Assembly: GCA_026002975.1 (NCBI GenBank) | Contig: BPGJ01000001.1 | Coordinates: forward strand, 248,001-312,000 | Length of the DNA: 64,000 nucleotides | Direction of reading: 5' to 3' | Source of the DNA: Acidimicrobiia bacterium | GTDB taxonomy: Bacteria > Actinomycetota > Acidimicrobiia > Spongiisociales > ZC4RG35 | Translations under genes and position numbers: made by a program | In this document: one piece after another, positions 8,052 through 17,304 of the stretch | Numbering within the stretch: position 1 is the first letter of the stretch | Layout of the letters: each line of letters starts with the position of its first letter | The notes under the pieces: generated by a model | Databases searched by the model: none | The model's input: the letters and a program-made list of their open reading frames with translations, nothing else | What the model was told of the DNA's origin: nothing

Positions 8052-9251
8052 CTGACCGAACAGCTTCCCGGTCGAGCGTACCCGTCGTCTGAGTCTTGGA
8101 ACCGCCCCAGCAGGGGCCCGAAGGGACTGCAGTGGTTCATGTCCTCGTCCAGGGGAGTGGTGGCCCACTCGAAGTGCATTCCGTCGGGCACCGTCCACCC
8201 GGCCCCCCACGCGAACCCCCATCGACGGAAGGCGTTGCCGATCCGAGCGTCTAGACGAACCGGGCCCCCGTAGGGGTTGGTAGACGGGTTGAGATCGACC
8301 GCTATCCCCCAGGCGTGCCGGGACAGGGCGAAACCCTGGTCCGATCCCCGCATCAGCCTCGGGTTGTAGCAGCCTCCGGCCCGCTGGAAGTCGCCGGTGA
8401 TCCAGCATCCAGTCGATCCGCAGCCTCTCCACCTCGCGAAGGGCCGCCTCGAGGTAGGGGACGACGTGGCGGTTGCATCTGAACCGCCCCAACCGAGGAT
8501 GGTCCACCCACACGATGTTCTCCTTCTCCCAGGCATCCTCTATGTCGATTCGATCACCTTCGGCGAAGGCGAACGAGAACTCGCCGAAGCGGAGCTTGAC
8601 GAGCACCTGCGGGAGGGTCCGGTCCCTGACCCGGATCGGGTCGCCGGGATGGACGACGACTATCGGACCTTCCGGCAGGAACGCCTCCAGCCCGCTTCGG
8701 AGCAGACCGGCGTCGTCGGCGTCCCATATCGCCGCCCATGCGGGCCGCCTGAGCCCGAGGGTCCGGCCGGCGTCCACCGGCAGGAGGATCTCCTGCCATC
8801 CCAGAACCGGGTCGGGCACGACCGCCCCGATGGTCATCGCCATCACCGTCCCGTTCCATCCCTCCAGCTCTACCACGTCCCCGACCTCGGCTCCCCGCAT
8901 CCGGGCCGACAGGGTCGACATCACCATCTCACCCCTGCCGAGCACGTCACCCACCCCCGGGCCGTAGAGGATGTCGGTGACCGCCGGGTCGACCACGGCC
9001 ACCGCCATCGGATAGCCGAAGCCCGGCTCGGGTCGCTGCACGTCCTCTCCGCCCCGCGTCACGCCGAGGAGGCGCAGCATGCCCTGGTCGACGACGGTCC
9101 ATTCGGCTCCGACCAGCCCGGCGACCTGTTCGACGGCGGACAGGGTGTCCTGACTCAACCCGCCGACTTCCCTGACGATCACGGGAGGCTCGTCCGCCAG
9201 CGTCCCCGCGCCGAGCGACACGGCCACCATCGCGGCGGCGAGCAGGTTCAC
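8048..9251 (-). pseudogene. Exported M15-family metallopeptidase (LD/DD-carboxypeptidase-like), frameshifted
   Basis: The first part (9251 to about 8400) begins with a signal-like segment MNLLAAAMVAVSLGAG and holds an unassigned beta-rich region of about 270 residues. The second part is in another frame and carries M15 landmarks: GGCYNPR, the zinc motif RHAWGIAVDLN and GMHFEW. The two parts join at 8395-8410, where one extra base must be removed to give about 400 residues. M15 enzymes cleave D-Ala-containing peptidoglycan peptides. The start overlaps the stop of coxD, and the end overlaps the eRF1-like start, so the gene is embedded in the operon. Real disruption and sequencing error cannot be told apart here. 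Confidence 0.72.
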
Positions 9252-10135
9252 GGCTCCTCCGCCAGACGCTCCACTCCGGACTCCCTGACCGCTTCCAGGT
9301 CCTCCCGATACTTGAGCACCACCCCGAGGGTCTGGTCGATCAGCTCGGGTGACAGCCGGTCGGCACCCATCACCTTCAAAGCTGCCGCCCAGTCGAGCGT
9401 CTCGGCCACCCCGGGCGGTTTGAACAGGTCGAGGGACCGCAGATCCTGCATCGCTCGAGCCAGCTGCCGGGCCAGGCGCTCGTCGACGTCGGGCACCCGG
9501 GTCCGGATGATCTCGACCTCCCGCTCGAAGGTCGGGTAGTCGAGCCAGTGGTATATGCAGCGCCGCTTCAGGGCGTCGTGGATCTCCCGCGTCCGGTTGG
9601 AGGTGACCACCACCACCGGAGGTATCTCGGCCTTCACCGTCCCGATCTCGGGGATGGTTATCTGAAAGTCCGACAGCACCTCGAGGAGGTAGGCCTCGAA
9701 CTCCTCGTCGGCCCGGTCCAGCTCGTCGATCAGCAGGACGGGGGGTACCTCACCCCGGGCGGCCTCCACCGCCTGGAGGAGAGGCCTGGCGATCAGGAAC
9801 TCCCGACTCATGATGTCGCCCACGTCGACGCCGGCGCCCCCTCCCCGAGCCTCGATCAACCTGATCTGGAGCATCTGCCGGGCGTAGTCCCACTCGTACA
9901 CCGCGTGCCCCACGTCGAGGCCCTCGTAGCACTGCAGCCTGATCAGTCGTGTTCCCAACGTGGCCGCCAGGACCTTCGCCACCTCGGTCTTGCCCACCCC
10001 GGCCTCCCCCTCCAGGAAGAGGGGACGACCGAGCTGAAGAGCCAGATGGACCGCGACGGCCAGGCCGCGGTCCGCCACGTAGTTCTGCCGGGCGAAGGAC
10101 TCGAGGACTTCGTCGACGGTTGCGGGTATCACCAC
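9248..10135 (-). CDS. coxD: CoxD-like MoxR-family AAA+ ATPase
   Basis: A 295-residue AAA+ protein with Walker A GEAGVGKTE (about residue 42), Walker B LLIDELDRADEE, and sensor-1 VVTSN followed by the arginine-finger region ALKRRC. MoxR-family ATPases partner with VWA proteins. Here the VWA partner CoxE lies two genes downstream, matching the CoxD-CoxE pair needed to mature the bimetallic active site of CO dehydrogenase. Two adjacent GTG codons can serve as start. Confidence 0.92.
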   Translation of the reverse strand: MVIPATVDEVLESFARQNYVADRGLAVAVHLALQLGRPLFLEGEAGVGKTEVAKVLAATLGTRLIRLQCYEGLDVGHAVYEWDYARQMLQIRLIEARGGGAGVDVGDIMSREFLIARPLLQAVEAARGEVPPVLLIDELDRADEEFEAYLLEVLSDFQITIPEIGTVKAEIPPVVVVTSNRTREIHDALKRRCIYHWLDYPTFEREVEIIRTRVPDVDERLARQLARAMQDLRSLDLFKPPGVAETLDWAAALKVMGADRLSPELIDQTLGVVLKYREDLEAVRESGVERLAEEP

Positions 10136-10150
10136 CCGTGCACGTTACCG

Positions 10151-10218
10151 TCTCCCCGACCCGACCGGTCTCGGGGAGAGGGGAGGCCCCCTTTCCGACG
10201 GTGTGGCCTCCCCTCTCC
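10151..10218 (-). promoter_or_regulatory. Two mutually exclusive hairpins between coxM and coxD
   Basis: In the 101-nt gap, a perfect 14-bp inverted repeat (10175-10188 with 10205-10218, core GGAGAGGGGAGGCC) overlaps a second 9-bp one (10151-10159 with 10171-10179, TCTCCCCGA/TCGGGGAGA). The shared strand can pair only one way at a time. There is no U-tract. It could set the ratio of structural to accessory gene expression by attenuation, processing or 3'-end protection. Confidence 0.55.
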
Positions 10219-10236
10219 GGCCCCTCCTCCCGAGGG

Positions 10237-11091
10237 TCAGGACCTGGCTTCGGTCAGCGCCTGGGTCAGGGCCCGACGCACCATCACCTTCGCCAGGTGG
10301 GTCTTGTACTCCACCGAACCGTAGAGGTCCTCGATGACGGTGATCCCCTCGGTGGCCCGCTCCGAGGCGGCACGGACCGCCCCCTCGGAGCCGTCGGTTC
10401 CCACGATGGCTTCCATCGCGGCCCGGGCCAGCTCGGGTTTGGTTCCCACTCCGGTCAGGGCGACCCGGGCGTCGGTCACCGCACCGTCCGACACGGTCAC
10501 CCAAGCCGCCGCTCCCGCCACCGCGTAGTCGGTGTGTCCTCCCCGGCGCCCCAGCTTGTCGTAGGCCGACCCTCCTCCCCGCTTGGGGATCCGGATCTCG
10601 GTGAGGATCTCGTCGGGGGCGAGAGCCGAGGTCAGGGCGTCGACGAAGAACTCGTCGGAGGGTATCTCCCGGATCCCCGAGGGACCTCGAGCCACCATGG
10701 TGGCCCCCAGGGCGAGGACCGCGGCCGGCTGGTCGGCGGCCACGTCGGCGTGGGCCACCGCCCCGCAGGTGGTACCCCGGTTCCGTACCTGTACGTCACC
10801 GGTCCAGGACGCAGCCTGCCTGAGCGCAGTGGGAACGACGTCCGACGACGCCGTGTCCCGGTGGCGAACCAGGGCTCCGATCGACAGGTGATCCCCGGTG
10901 TCCTCGATCTCGCCCAGACCTCCGATCCGTCCGATGTCGACCACCAGGTCGGGCGACAGGAGGCGAAGCTTCATCAGAGGTATCAAGCTCATGCCGCCTG
11001 CCATCACCTTGGCGAACTCGGCGTTGCCGAGCTCCCTCACCGCGTCTTCCAGGGACGCGGGAGCTATGTAGTCGAAGGACCTCGGATACAT
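10237..11091 (-). CDS. coxM: CODH-like medium subunit, FAD-binding
   Basis: The 284-residue flavoprotein passes electrons from the [2Fe-2S] subunit to the acceptor. It starts [13 protein letters not shown], the usual N-terminus of the family. It has the first FAD motif AGGMSLIPLMKLR and, around residue 105, the second-motif region RNRGTTCGAVAHADVAADQP, where family members more often read TIGG. The C-terminal CO_deh_flav_C region is present. ATG shares one base with the coxL stop (TGATG), so translation is coupled. Confidence 0.92.
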   Translation of the reverse strand: MYPRSFDYIAPASLEDAVRELGNAEFAKVMAGGMSLIPLMKLRLLSPDLVVDIGRIGGLGEIEDTGDHLSIGALVRHRDTASSDVVPTALRQAASWTGDVQVRNRGTTCGAVAHADVAADQPAAVLALGATMVARGPSGIREIPSDEFFVDALTSALAPDEILTEIRIPKRGGGSAYDKLGRRGGHTDYAVAGAAAWVTVSDGAVTDARVALTGVGTKPELARAAMEAIVGTDGSEGAVRAASERATEGITVIEDLYGSVEYKTHLAKVMVRRALTQALTEARS

Positions 11092-13475
11092 CAGTTCCCT
11101 CCCTTCGCGTCCTGGATCGCCTGCCACACCCTCTTGGGGCGGAGAGGCATGTCGACGTGTTCCACCCCCAACGGGGAGAGCGCATCGACCACCGCGTTGA
11201 CCACCGTCTGCGCCGAACCGATCGTCCCCGCTTCACCGATCCCCTTGACCCCCAGCGGGTTGACGTCGCTGGGAGTGACGGTGCGCTTCAGCTCGAAGCT
11301 GGGCAGGTCGACCGCGGTGGGGAGGATGTAGTCGAGCAGCGACGGGGTGAGGAGGTTACCTTCGGCGTCGTAGACCGCCTCCTCGAACATGGCCTGGCCG
11401 ACACCCTGGGCGATACCGCCGTGGATCTGGCCCGCCACGATCATCGGGTTGATGACGTTGCCGCAGTCGTCCACGGTCAGGTACCTGAGGATCCGGACGT
11501 CCCCCGTCTCCTCGTCGACCTCCACCAGGCAGGCGTGGGAGCCGAACGGCCAAGTGGCGTTGGCCGGACTGAAGATGGCATGGGCCTCCAGCCCGCCTTC
11601 GACACCCTCGGGTAGCCGGTGCGGCTGGTAGGCGACGGTGGCGATCTCCTCCCAGGTCACTCTCTTGTCGGGAGAACCGGCGACGTAGGCGCCGCCGTCA
11701 CCGAACTCGATGTCCTCCTCGGCCGCCTCCAACAGGTGGGCGGCCAGTCGAGCCGCCTTGGCCCTCACCTTCTGGGCCGCCAGATAGGTGGCGGAGCCGT
11801 CCACCGCCGCCGACCGGGACCCGAAGGTGCCGATCCCCATCGGAGACTCGGCTGTGTCTCCGTGGATGACCCTGATCCGGTCGATGGGGATCCCCAACTG
11901 GTCGGAGACGATCTGGGCCCAGGTCGTCTGGTGGCCCTGCCCCGAGGGTCCGGTCCCGATTATCACGGTCACCGACGAGTCGGGGTTGACTCTCACCAGA
12001 CCGGAGCCGTTGAACGACGACGGCAGCCCGTAAGCCGACCAGGAGAAACCGAGGTCGGCCAGGCCCGAGGGGCCGAACCCGCACACCTCGACGTAGGTTG
12101 CGATACCGACCCCGGCCAGTCTGCCTTCGCTCCTCAGCCGGTCCCTCTCGGCGACCAGCTGCCGGTAGGCGTCCGACTCGATCAGCGCCCTCAGGTTCTT
12201 GGCGTAGTCGCCGGTGTCCATCGCGAACCCGACCGGCGACACCACCCCGGGGAAGTCCTCGGCCGGGATGAAGTTCTTCATCCTCACCTCGGCCGGATCC
12301 TTACCGATCTTCCGGGCGTAGGCGTCGATGATCCGTTCCAGGTAGTAGATCGCCTCGGGACGTCCCGCCCCCCGGTAGGCGTCGGTGGTCTGGGTGTGGG
12401 TGGCCACACAATCCAGCTTCATGTAGGTGGGGAACCGATACTGGCCGGAACCCACGAACACCCCGAGGAACGGGATGGCGGCGGTGAAGTTCTGGCTGTA
12501 GGCACCCATGTCGCACAGCGCCTCCAGCTCGTAGCCGAGGATCTCCCCGTCCTGGGTGCCGACCAGGGTGGCGGTGCCGATCCAGCCCCGGCCCTGGATG
12601 GTGTTGTTGGCCGACTCCCGCCGGGTCTCGGTGTACTTGACGGGTCGTCCCAGCTCCCTGGCAGCGAAGCACACCAGGATCTCGTCGGCGTAGATGTTCA
12701 GCTTGCAGCCGAATCCCCCGCCCACTTCGGGAGCCAACACGTGTACCGCGTTGGACGCCAACCCGAAGGTCTTGGCGATGGCTCCTGCCAGGGCATGGGG
12801 GATCTGGGTGGCGGAGACCACGTCGAAACGTTCGTAGCCGGGATTCCACTCTGCGACCACCGACCGGGGTTCGATGGCGGTGGGCAGGAGCCGCTGGTTG
12901 CGCATCTCCAGACTGACCGTCACCGTGTCGCCCCGACCCTTGGCCTCGGCGATCTTGGCCTTGGTCTCGGCGATCCCCTCTTCATTGCCCCAGGGTCCGG
13001 CCTCCCAGGTGAGGATGACGTTGGACTCCAGGTCTTCGTGCACCTTGATCTGGTCGGATGCGGCCTGTTTCAAGTCGACCACCGCCGGGAGGGGGTCGTA
13101 GTCGACCTCCACCAGGTCGGCCGCGTCGACCGCCTGGGCCCGGGTCTCGGCGACCACCATGGCGACGGCCTCGCCGACGTGGTTCACCACCCCGTCGGCC
13201 AGGAGGGGACGCAGTTTGCCCACCGGAACCTGGGCAGGTAGCGGACCCAAGTGCCGTACGTCGTCGATGGTGTAGACCGCCAGGACGCCCGGAGCGTTGC
13301 GGGCCGCCTCGGTGTCGATCCGGGTGATCCGGGCGTGAGCCAGAGGGCTCCGAACGAACGCCACGTGGACGGTCGCAGCCTTCTTGACGTCATCGGTGTA
13401 GAGACCCGTACCCCGGATGAGAGCGGGATCCTCCTTCCGCCTGACGACGCCACCCAAGACGCTGGTGGTGCTCAT
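11091..13475 (-). CDS. coxL: CODH-like large subunit, form II (molybdenum hydroxylase)
   Basis: The 794-residue catalytic subunit binds the molybdenum cofactor. The active-site loop reads AYRGAGR, the form II signature; true aerobic CO dehydrogenases of form I have AYXCSFR. Other landmarks are [25 protein letters not shown] and the catalytic-Glu motif [10 protein letters not shown] near the C-terminus. The ATG at 13475 follows GAGGAGGTG closely, so I prefer it over an upstream in-frame ATG. Form II proteins may oxidise CO slowly or act on another substrate such as an aromatic or aldehyde. The substrate is therefore unproven. Confidence 0.93.
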   Translation of the reverse strand: MSTTSVLGGVVRRKEDPALIRGTGLYTDDVKKAATVHVAFVRSPLAHARITRIDTEAARNAPGVLAVYTIDDVRHLGPLPAQVPVGKLRPLLADGVVNHVGEAVAMVVAETRAQAVDAADLVEVDYDPLPAVVDLKQAASDQIKVHEDLESNVILTWEAGPWGNEEGIAETKAKIAEAKGRGDTVTVSLEMRNQRLLPTAIEPRSVVAEWNPGYERFDVVSATQIPHALAGAIAKTFGLASNAVHVLAPEVGGGFGCKLNIYADEILVCFAARELGRPVKYTETRRESANNTIQGRGWIGTATLVGTQDGEILGYELEALCDMGAYSQNFTAAIPFLGVFVGSGQYRFPTYMKLDCVATHTQTTDAYRGAGRPEAIYYLERIIDAYARKIGKDPAEVRMKNFIPAEDFPGVVSPVGFAMDTGDYAKNLRALIESDAYRQLVAERDRLRSEGRLAGVGIATYVEVCGFGPSGLADLGFSWSAYGLPSSFNGSGLVRVNPDSSVTVIIGTGPSGQGHQTTWAQIVSDQLGIPIDRIRVIHGDTAESPMGIGTFGSRSAAVDGSATYLAAQKVRAKAARLAAHLLEAAEEDIEFGDGGAYVAGSPDKRVTWEEIATVAYQPHRLPEGVEGGLEAHAIFSPANATWPFGSHACLVEVDEETGDVRILRYLTVDDCGNVINPMIVAGQIHGGIAQGVGQAMFEEAVYDAEGNLLTPSLLDYILPTAVDLPSFELKRTVTPSDVNPLGVKGIGEAGTIGSAQTVVNAVVDALSPLGVEHVDMPLRPKRVWQAIQDAKGGN

Positions 13476-13981
13476 GCGATCACCTCCTCGTGCTCCCATT
13501 CCGGCGGCGGCGGTTCCTCACCCCGCATCTTGGCCGCGGCGTATTCGATGGCCCGGACGATGTTGTGGTATCCGGTGCACCGGCACAGGTTTCCCTCGAT
13601 GCCGTGTCGGATCTCATCCTCGGTGGGGTTGGCGTTCTCCTGGAGGAGCCCCACCGCCGACATGATCATCCCCGGAGTGCAGTAGCCGCATTGGAGCCCG
13701 TGACGCTCCCAGAACCCCTCCTGGACGGGATGGAGCTGGCCGTCCTGGGCGAGGCCCTCCACGGTCAGGATCTCGGCGCCGTCGGCCTGTACGGCCAACA
13801 TCGTGCATGACTTGGTGGTCCGCCCGTCAACCAGGACGGTACAGGCACCGCAGTACGAGGTTTCGCAACCGATGTGGGTGCCGGTGAGGCCCAGCTCCTC
13901 CCGCAGGAAGTGGACCAACAGCATCCTGGGTTCTACGTCTGCGGTGACCGCGCGGCGGTTTACGGTCATAGAGACCTGCAA
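13472..13981 (-). CDS. coxS: CODH-like small subunit, two [2Fe-2S] clusters
   Basis: The 169-residue iron-sulfur subunit has the plant-ferredoxin-type cluster at [12 protein letters not shown] (plus a later Cys) and the second, helical cluster at QCGYCTPGM and [10 protein letters not shown] choose the TTG at 13981: an AAGGAGGT site ends 4 nt before it, and the resulting N-terminus ([12 protein letters not shown]) matches family members. The ATG at 13969 is an alternative but would lie 16 nt from the ribosome site. This is the first gene of the cox run, ending 4 nt into coxL. Confidence 0.92.
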   Translation of the reverse strand: MQVSMTVNRRAVTADVEPRMLLVHFLREELGLTGTHIGCETSYCGACTVLVDGRTTKSCTMLAVQADGAEILTVEGLAQDGQLHPVQEGFWERHGLQCGYCTPGMIMSAVGLLQENANPTEDEIRHGIEGNLCRCTGYHNIVRAIEYAAAKMRGEEPPPPEWEHEEVIA

Positions 13982-14044
13982 GGCGACCTCCTTGTCGTCG
14001 GCGACGCCCCCGACGCTACCCGATCCGCGACATCGATGCCGACC

Positions 14045-14077
14045 GAGAGCTCCACCATTTCCGCGGCCTGAGCTCTC
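14045..14077. repeat. Inverted repeat in the gap before coxS
   Basis: GAGAGCTC (14045-14052) and GAGCTCTC (14070-14077) form an 8-bp dyad in the 127-nt gap between the RNA methyltransferase gene and coxS. It could be a weak terminator for the upstream gene or an operator for the cox genes. Nothing decides between these. Confidence 0.4.
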
Positions 14078-14108
14078 AGACCCACCGGAGGTCACCGGCC
14101 CGAAATCC

Positions 14109-15257
14109 TCAGCGCCGTGTGAATCGGGCCACCGTCTCCACGTGGTGGGTCTGGGGGAAGAGGTCGAGAGGCTGCACCCATTCGAGCTGGTAGCCCTCGG
14201 CGACCAGCCACGCCGCATCTCGGGCGAAGGAAGCCGGGTCGCAGGAGACCGACACCAATACTTCACACCCGGATCGGCCGAGGAGCGCGGTCACGTCCCT
14301 TCCCAGACCCTGACGGGGCGGGTCCACCACCGCTATGTCGAAGCTGTCCTGCAGTCGGCGCAGGGCTACGGCCATGTCGGCCTCGACGACGTCGGCCTGG
14401 GTGTTGGCGAGCAGGTCCCGAACGGCCACCGGGTCCGACTCGACGGCCACCACCTGCTCGGCGTCGCGTCCCACCGTCGCCGAGAACAACCCGACTCCCG
14501 CGTACCCGTCGAGCATCCGCATCCCGGGGGACATCTCGGCGGCCTCCCGCACGGTGTCCACCAGGTGCTCCGCCCCCCAGGTGTTGACCTGGAAGAAAGC
14601 TCGACCGTGGATCCGGAACCTGTGACCGGCGACCTCCTCATGGATCACCGCTTCGTCCGGGCCGAGCACCGGTAGCCGCCATTCGACCTCTCCCCGGGGA
14701 GGCGGGCTGACCACCGCCACCGCCTCTCCGGTGCGGATCCCGACCCGGAGGGTGACCCGCCCTCGGAAGGGAACCGGTTCGGCTACCGCCTCGGGGATGG
14801 GTGACGCCCCGAGCAGGCACATCTCGAGGGGTAACCGCCCTCCCCGACCGGGCCGGGTGAGGGCCAGACGTCCTTCCACCACCTCGAAGTCCATCCGATT
14901 CCGATATCCGTAACGTGGACCCACCTCTCTGCAGGGTCTTACTTCGGCGACGATCCCCCCGATGTGTTCGAGCTGGGACCGCACCGTCGACGTCTTCCAG
15001 CGGAGTTGCGCCTCGTAGGCCGCGAACTGCCAGTCGCACCCTCCGCACTCGCCGAAGTGTCGGCACGGTGGCGAGATCCGCTCGGACGAGGGCTCCAGTA
15101 TGGAGACCAGCCGACCCCGGTCGAAGGAGGCCCCGCGACGGACCACCTCCACCTCCACCAGCTCAGAGGGCATCACCCCGGGCACGAACATGACCTTTCC
15201 GTCGACCCGGGCCACCCCGTCGCCACCGTGGGCCACCGACTCGATCCTGACCTTCAT
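14109..15257 (-). CDS. RumA/TrmA-family RNA uracil-C5 methyltransferase
   Basis: Transfers methyl from SAM to C5 of a uracil in rRNA or tRNA. The 382-residue protein has an N-terminal TRAM domain (about 1-55), then the Fe-S cluster cysteines in [13 protein letters not shown]. The SAM-binding fold contains [11 protein letters not shown], and the catalytic cysteine lies in [12 protein letters not shown] near the C-terminus. The order is as in RlmD/RlmC. The exact target base is not predictable. The ATG overlaps the DUF2017 stop by 4 nt, so clpS, DUF2017 and this gene form an operon. Confidence 0.9.
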   Translation of the reverse strand: MKVRIESVAHGGDGVARVDGKVMFVPGVMPSELVEVEVVRRGASFDRGRLVSILEPSSERISPPCRHFGECGGCDWQFAAYEAQLRWKTSTVRSQLEHIGGIVAEVRPCREVGPRYGYRNRMDFEVVEGRLALTRPGRGGRLPLEMCLLGASPIPEAVAEPVPFRGRVTLRVGIRTGEAVAVVSPPPRGEVEWRLPVLGPDEAVIHEEVAGHRFRIHGRAFFQVNTWGAEHLVDTVREAAEMSPGMRMLDGYAGVGLFSATVGRDAEQVVAVESDPVAVRDLLANTQADVVEADMAVALRRLQDSFDIAVVDPPRQGLGRDVTALLGRSGCEVLVSVSCDPASFARDAAWLVAEGYQLEWVQPLDLFPQTHHVETVARFTRR

Positions 15258-15694
15258 CCGAGCGCCCTGAGGATGAGGAGCTCGAGTTCGGCCAGGGCCT
15301 GGAGGACCACCGCCTCTTCGTTCCGGAGCCGCTGATAGTCCTCTTCGTCTTCGATGCCCAGACGAGCCGCCAGCGCCAGACGCGCCTCGACCAGCACCCT
15401 GAGCATCGCTTCCAGCTCTTCGGTGGTGACTTGGATTCCCTCGGACGCCTGTGCCACCACTCGCCGGAAGACCTCCCGATCGGCGTTTCGCTCCGTCGAC
15501 AGCTCCGAGCCCATCCACCTCCACCACTCCTCGTCGGCTTGCGGATCGCCCGGATACACGGGAAGGCGAAGCCGGGTGAAGGCCGGGTCGCCGGGCTTCA
15601 ACCCTTCGAGCATGGGAGGTATCTCGGCCAGCCACGCGCAGATCTCGGGGGGGATCCGCACCTCGTAGCCATCGGAGTGGGGACGGAAGATCAC
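15254..15694 (-). CDS. DUF2017 family protein
   Basis: A 146-residue helical protein. The GTG start overlaps the clpS stop (GTGA), giving MIFRPHSDGYEV as N-terminus. In Mycobacterium tuberculosis the DUF2017 gene Rv1332 likewise follows clpS (Rv1331), which supports the assignment and hints at a role tied to ClpS or the N-degron pathway. No catalytic motif is visible; acidic and Leu-rich helices fill the C-terminal half. Confidence 0.85.
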   Translation of the reverse strand: MIFRPHSDGYEVRIPPEICAWLAEIPPMLEGLKPGDPAFTRLRLPVYPGDPQADEEWWRWMGSELSTERNADREVFRRVVAQASEGIQVTTEELEAMLRVLVEARLALAARLGIEDEEDYQRLRNEEAVVLQALAELELLILRALG

Positions 15695-15972
15695 TTCTCG
15701 AGCGTGGCCCACAGGCCGTGGCGGTGGAGCCTGTAGCAGTCCATCTCCGCCCGTTCCCGGGGCCCGTCGGAGACCACGGCCCGGCCCTCGTGGTGGATCT
15801 TCATGGTCAGCTCGGTGGCCTTCTCCTCCGAGTATCCGAACAGCTTCCGAAAGACCCAGATCACGTAGTCGATCAGGTTCACCGGGTCGTTCCAGACCAC
15901 CACCTTCCATACCTCGTCGAGCTGGTCGGTGTCGGCGGGGTCCAAGGCCGGAGGAGCCGGCTGGGTGGTCAT
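15691..15972 (-). CDS. clpS: ATP-dependent Clp protease adaptor ClpS
   Basis: Delivers N-degron proteins to ClpCP. The 93-residue protein has a flexible N-terminal tail (residues 1-20, Pro/Asp-rich). The core follows with VVVWNDPVNLIDYVIWVF, containing the conserved Asn-Asp of the N-degron pocket, and VHHEG-like IHHEGRAVV. A TAGCAT box lies 8 nt upstream of the ATG, in the divergent region shared with the plus-strand gene at 16040. Confidence 0.95.
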   Translation of the reverse strand: MTTQPAPPALDPADTDQLDEVWKVVVWNDPVNLIDYVIWVFRKLFGYSEEKATELTMKIHHEGRAVVSDGPRERAEMDCYRLHRHGLWATLEK

Positions 15973-16011
15973 GCCGAGGAATGCTAGGCGCGAAAACCCG
16001 CTCTCCACTTC

Positions 16012-16039
16012 TACGTTGTCGTACGTATGCTTACGTTTC
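16012..16039 (+). promoter_or_regulatory. Three TACGT repeats in 10-bp phase with a -10 box
   Basis: TACGT occurs at 16012, 16022 and 16032, exactly one helical turn apart. A TATGCT -10 candidate (16026-16031) sits among them, 8 nt before the ATG at 16040. The region separates clpS from the plus-strand operon. It may be a binding site for a regulator contacting one DNA face. Confidence 0.45.
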
Positions 16040-16354
16040 ATGAGCATCGAGGAGACGTGGCAACGGCACCCTGATCTGCGAGGGGTGGCCCGGCAGGTGC
16101 GGGCCCGCTTCGACCATGTGCTGCAGGCCGAACAGGAAGCCTGGGCGGTGAGCGTCGAACGGTCCACCTCTCTCCGGGACCGGATGATCCAGGCCGAGGA
16201 CCGAGGGGCGAGGGTCCGCCTCCAGCTCGTCGGCGGGGACTGGGTCGAAGGCCTGGTCCGAGCCGCCTCGGCCGACCACCTGGTGTTGACCGCCCGCGGC
16301 GAGGAGCGGTGGGTCATGTTGGAGGCGATCCTCCAGGTCGTCTACCGGCCATGA
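16040..16354 (+). CDS. Hypothetical protein with small beta-barrel-like C-terminus
   Basis: I do not recognise this 104-residue protein firmly. The N-terminal half is a charged helix (about residues 10-55). The C-terminal half (VRLQLVGGDWVEGLVRAA onwards) alternates like an Sm-like small barrel, similar to uncharacterised actinobacterial proteins. The ATG at 16040 is preferred over a longer in-frame option because it lies just after a -10 box. It overlaps the CpaE-like gene (ATGA), so the two are co-translated. Confidence 0.65.
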   Translation: MSIEETWQRHPDLRGVARQVRARFDHVLQAEQEAWAVSVERSTSLRDRMIQAEDRGARVRLQLVGGDWVEGLVRAASADHLVLTARGEERWVMLEAILQVVYRP

Positions 16355-17304
16355 CGTCCCGCCCGGGGGTCCTCACCGTGGCGGGTGGAGCCTGGGAGGG
16401 CCGACTGGTCGAGGCCGCACGGGTCACCGGCCTCCTTCGGATCCTGGGTCGATGCTGCACCCCTTCGGAGGTGGACCGCCGACTCGATCGGGCCGACATC
16501 GTGGTGCTGGGAGCGGAGACACCGTGGTTGGCTCCTCGGGTGCTGGAGCGGTGGCGCCGTCGGGCCTGGCTGGTGGGGGTCGCCGACGGGGAGGACCGGC
16601 GTGGCCCTTCGCTCCTGATGGAGGCCGGCTGCCACACTTGGGTGGATTCGTCGACGGATCCCGTTCAGTTGGCGCGTCGGCTCGTCGGCCTTCCTCCCCG
16701 CGCCGTCCAACCGGCTCCTTCTTCGCGGGTGCTGTGGGTGACCGGAACCCGGGGGGCTCCCGGCCGGACCGAGGTCGCGCTGTCGTTGGCCTGGTTGGGG
16801 GCGTCCACCTGCCGGACGGCACTGTTGGAAGCCGACTCGCCGTCGCTGGGCCTGCGCCTCGGCCTGCGCCCACCCGGCCCGGCGTCCCGTCCTCGGCTCA
16901 GGGCGGGTCTGCACCTGGTCCCCAACCCCGGCTTCCGCCGCCGTTCCCCGGTCCTGGAGAGGCTGATCCTCGAAGAAGCCCGGTCGGTCGACCTGGTGAT
17001 CGTCGATGCGGGCCCCGACCCACCCCGGCCACCCGACGACTCGGTCTACGTGTGTTCCGGGGATCCGGTGTCGATCGTGAGAGCCGCGATCGACCTCGAC
17101 CGGTGGACATCTCCGCCCCGGCTGGTGGTGAACCGGGTCGAGTCCGGTCTCGCAGCTCGAACCTTGAGGATGGCCAGACGGGCGACCGGTTTGGAACCGG
17201 TCGCTCTGATCGAGGAGACCACACGACCCGGCCCAGGAACGCCTCCCATGGTCGAGATGCTCGCTGCCCTGTCGGGGATCGTCGCTCAGGAAGCCGCCCG
17301 ATAG
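16351..17304 (+). CDS. CpaE/MinD-like P-loop protein with altered Walker A
   Basis: The 317-residue protein has an N-terminal receiver-like region (about 1-125) and a C-terminal SIMIBI-type ATPase domain. The nucleotide loop reads VTGTRGAPGRTEVALSLAW: both lysines expected in a deviant Walker A (KGGxGKT) are arginine. A Walker B-like VDLVIVDAGPD follows. This resembles the actinobacterial CpaE-like group tied to Flp pilus or septum-positioning genes, but no pilus gene is in the window. Whether it hydrolyses ATP is uncertain. It is convergent with pheA, overlapping by 19 nt. Confidence 0.68.
   Translation: MTSRPGVLTVAGGAWEGRLVEAARVTGLLRILGRCCTPSEVDRRLDRADIVVLGAETPWLAPRVLERWRRRAWLVGVADGEDRRGPSLLMEAGCHTWVDSSTDPVQLARRLVGLPPRAVQPAPSSRVLWVTGTRGAPGRTEVALSLAWLGASTCRTALLEADSPSLGLRLGLRPPGPASRPRLRAGLHLVPNPGFRRRSPVLERLILEEARSVDLVIVDAGPDPPRPPDDSVYVCSGDPVSIVRAAIDLDRWTSPPRLVVNRVESGLAARTLRMARRATGLEPVALIEETTRPGPGTPPMVEMLAALSGIVAQEAAR

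Noticed and set aside
13472-14266. Longer form of coxS reaching 14266
   Set aside because: The added 95 residues are low in complexity and overlap the upstream methyltransferase gene. Ribosome site and homology favour TTG 13981.
14258-15635. Longer N-terminal extension of the RNA methyltransferase
   Set aside because: The family N-terminus with the TRAM domain starts at ATG 15257, and the extension lies over the DUF2017 gene in another frame.
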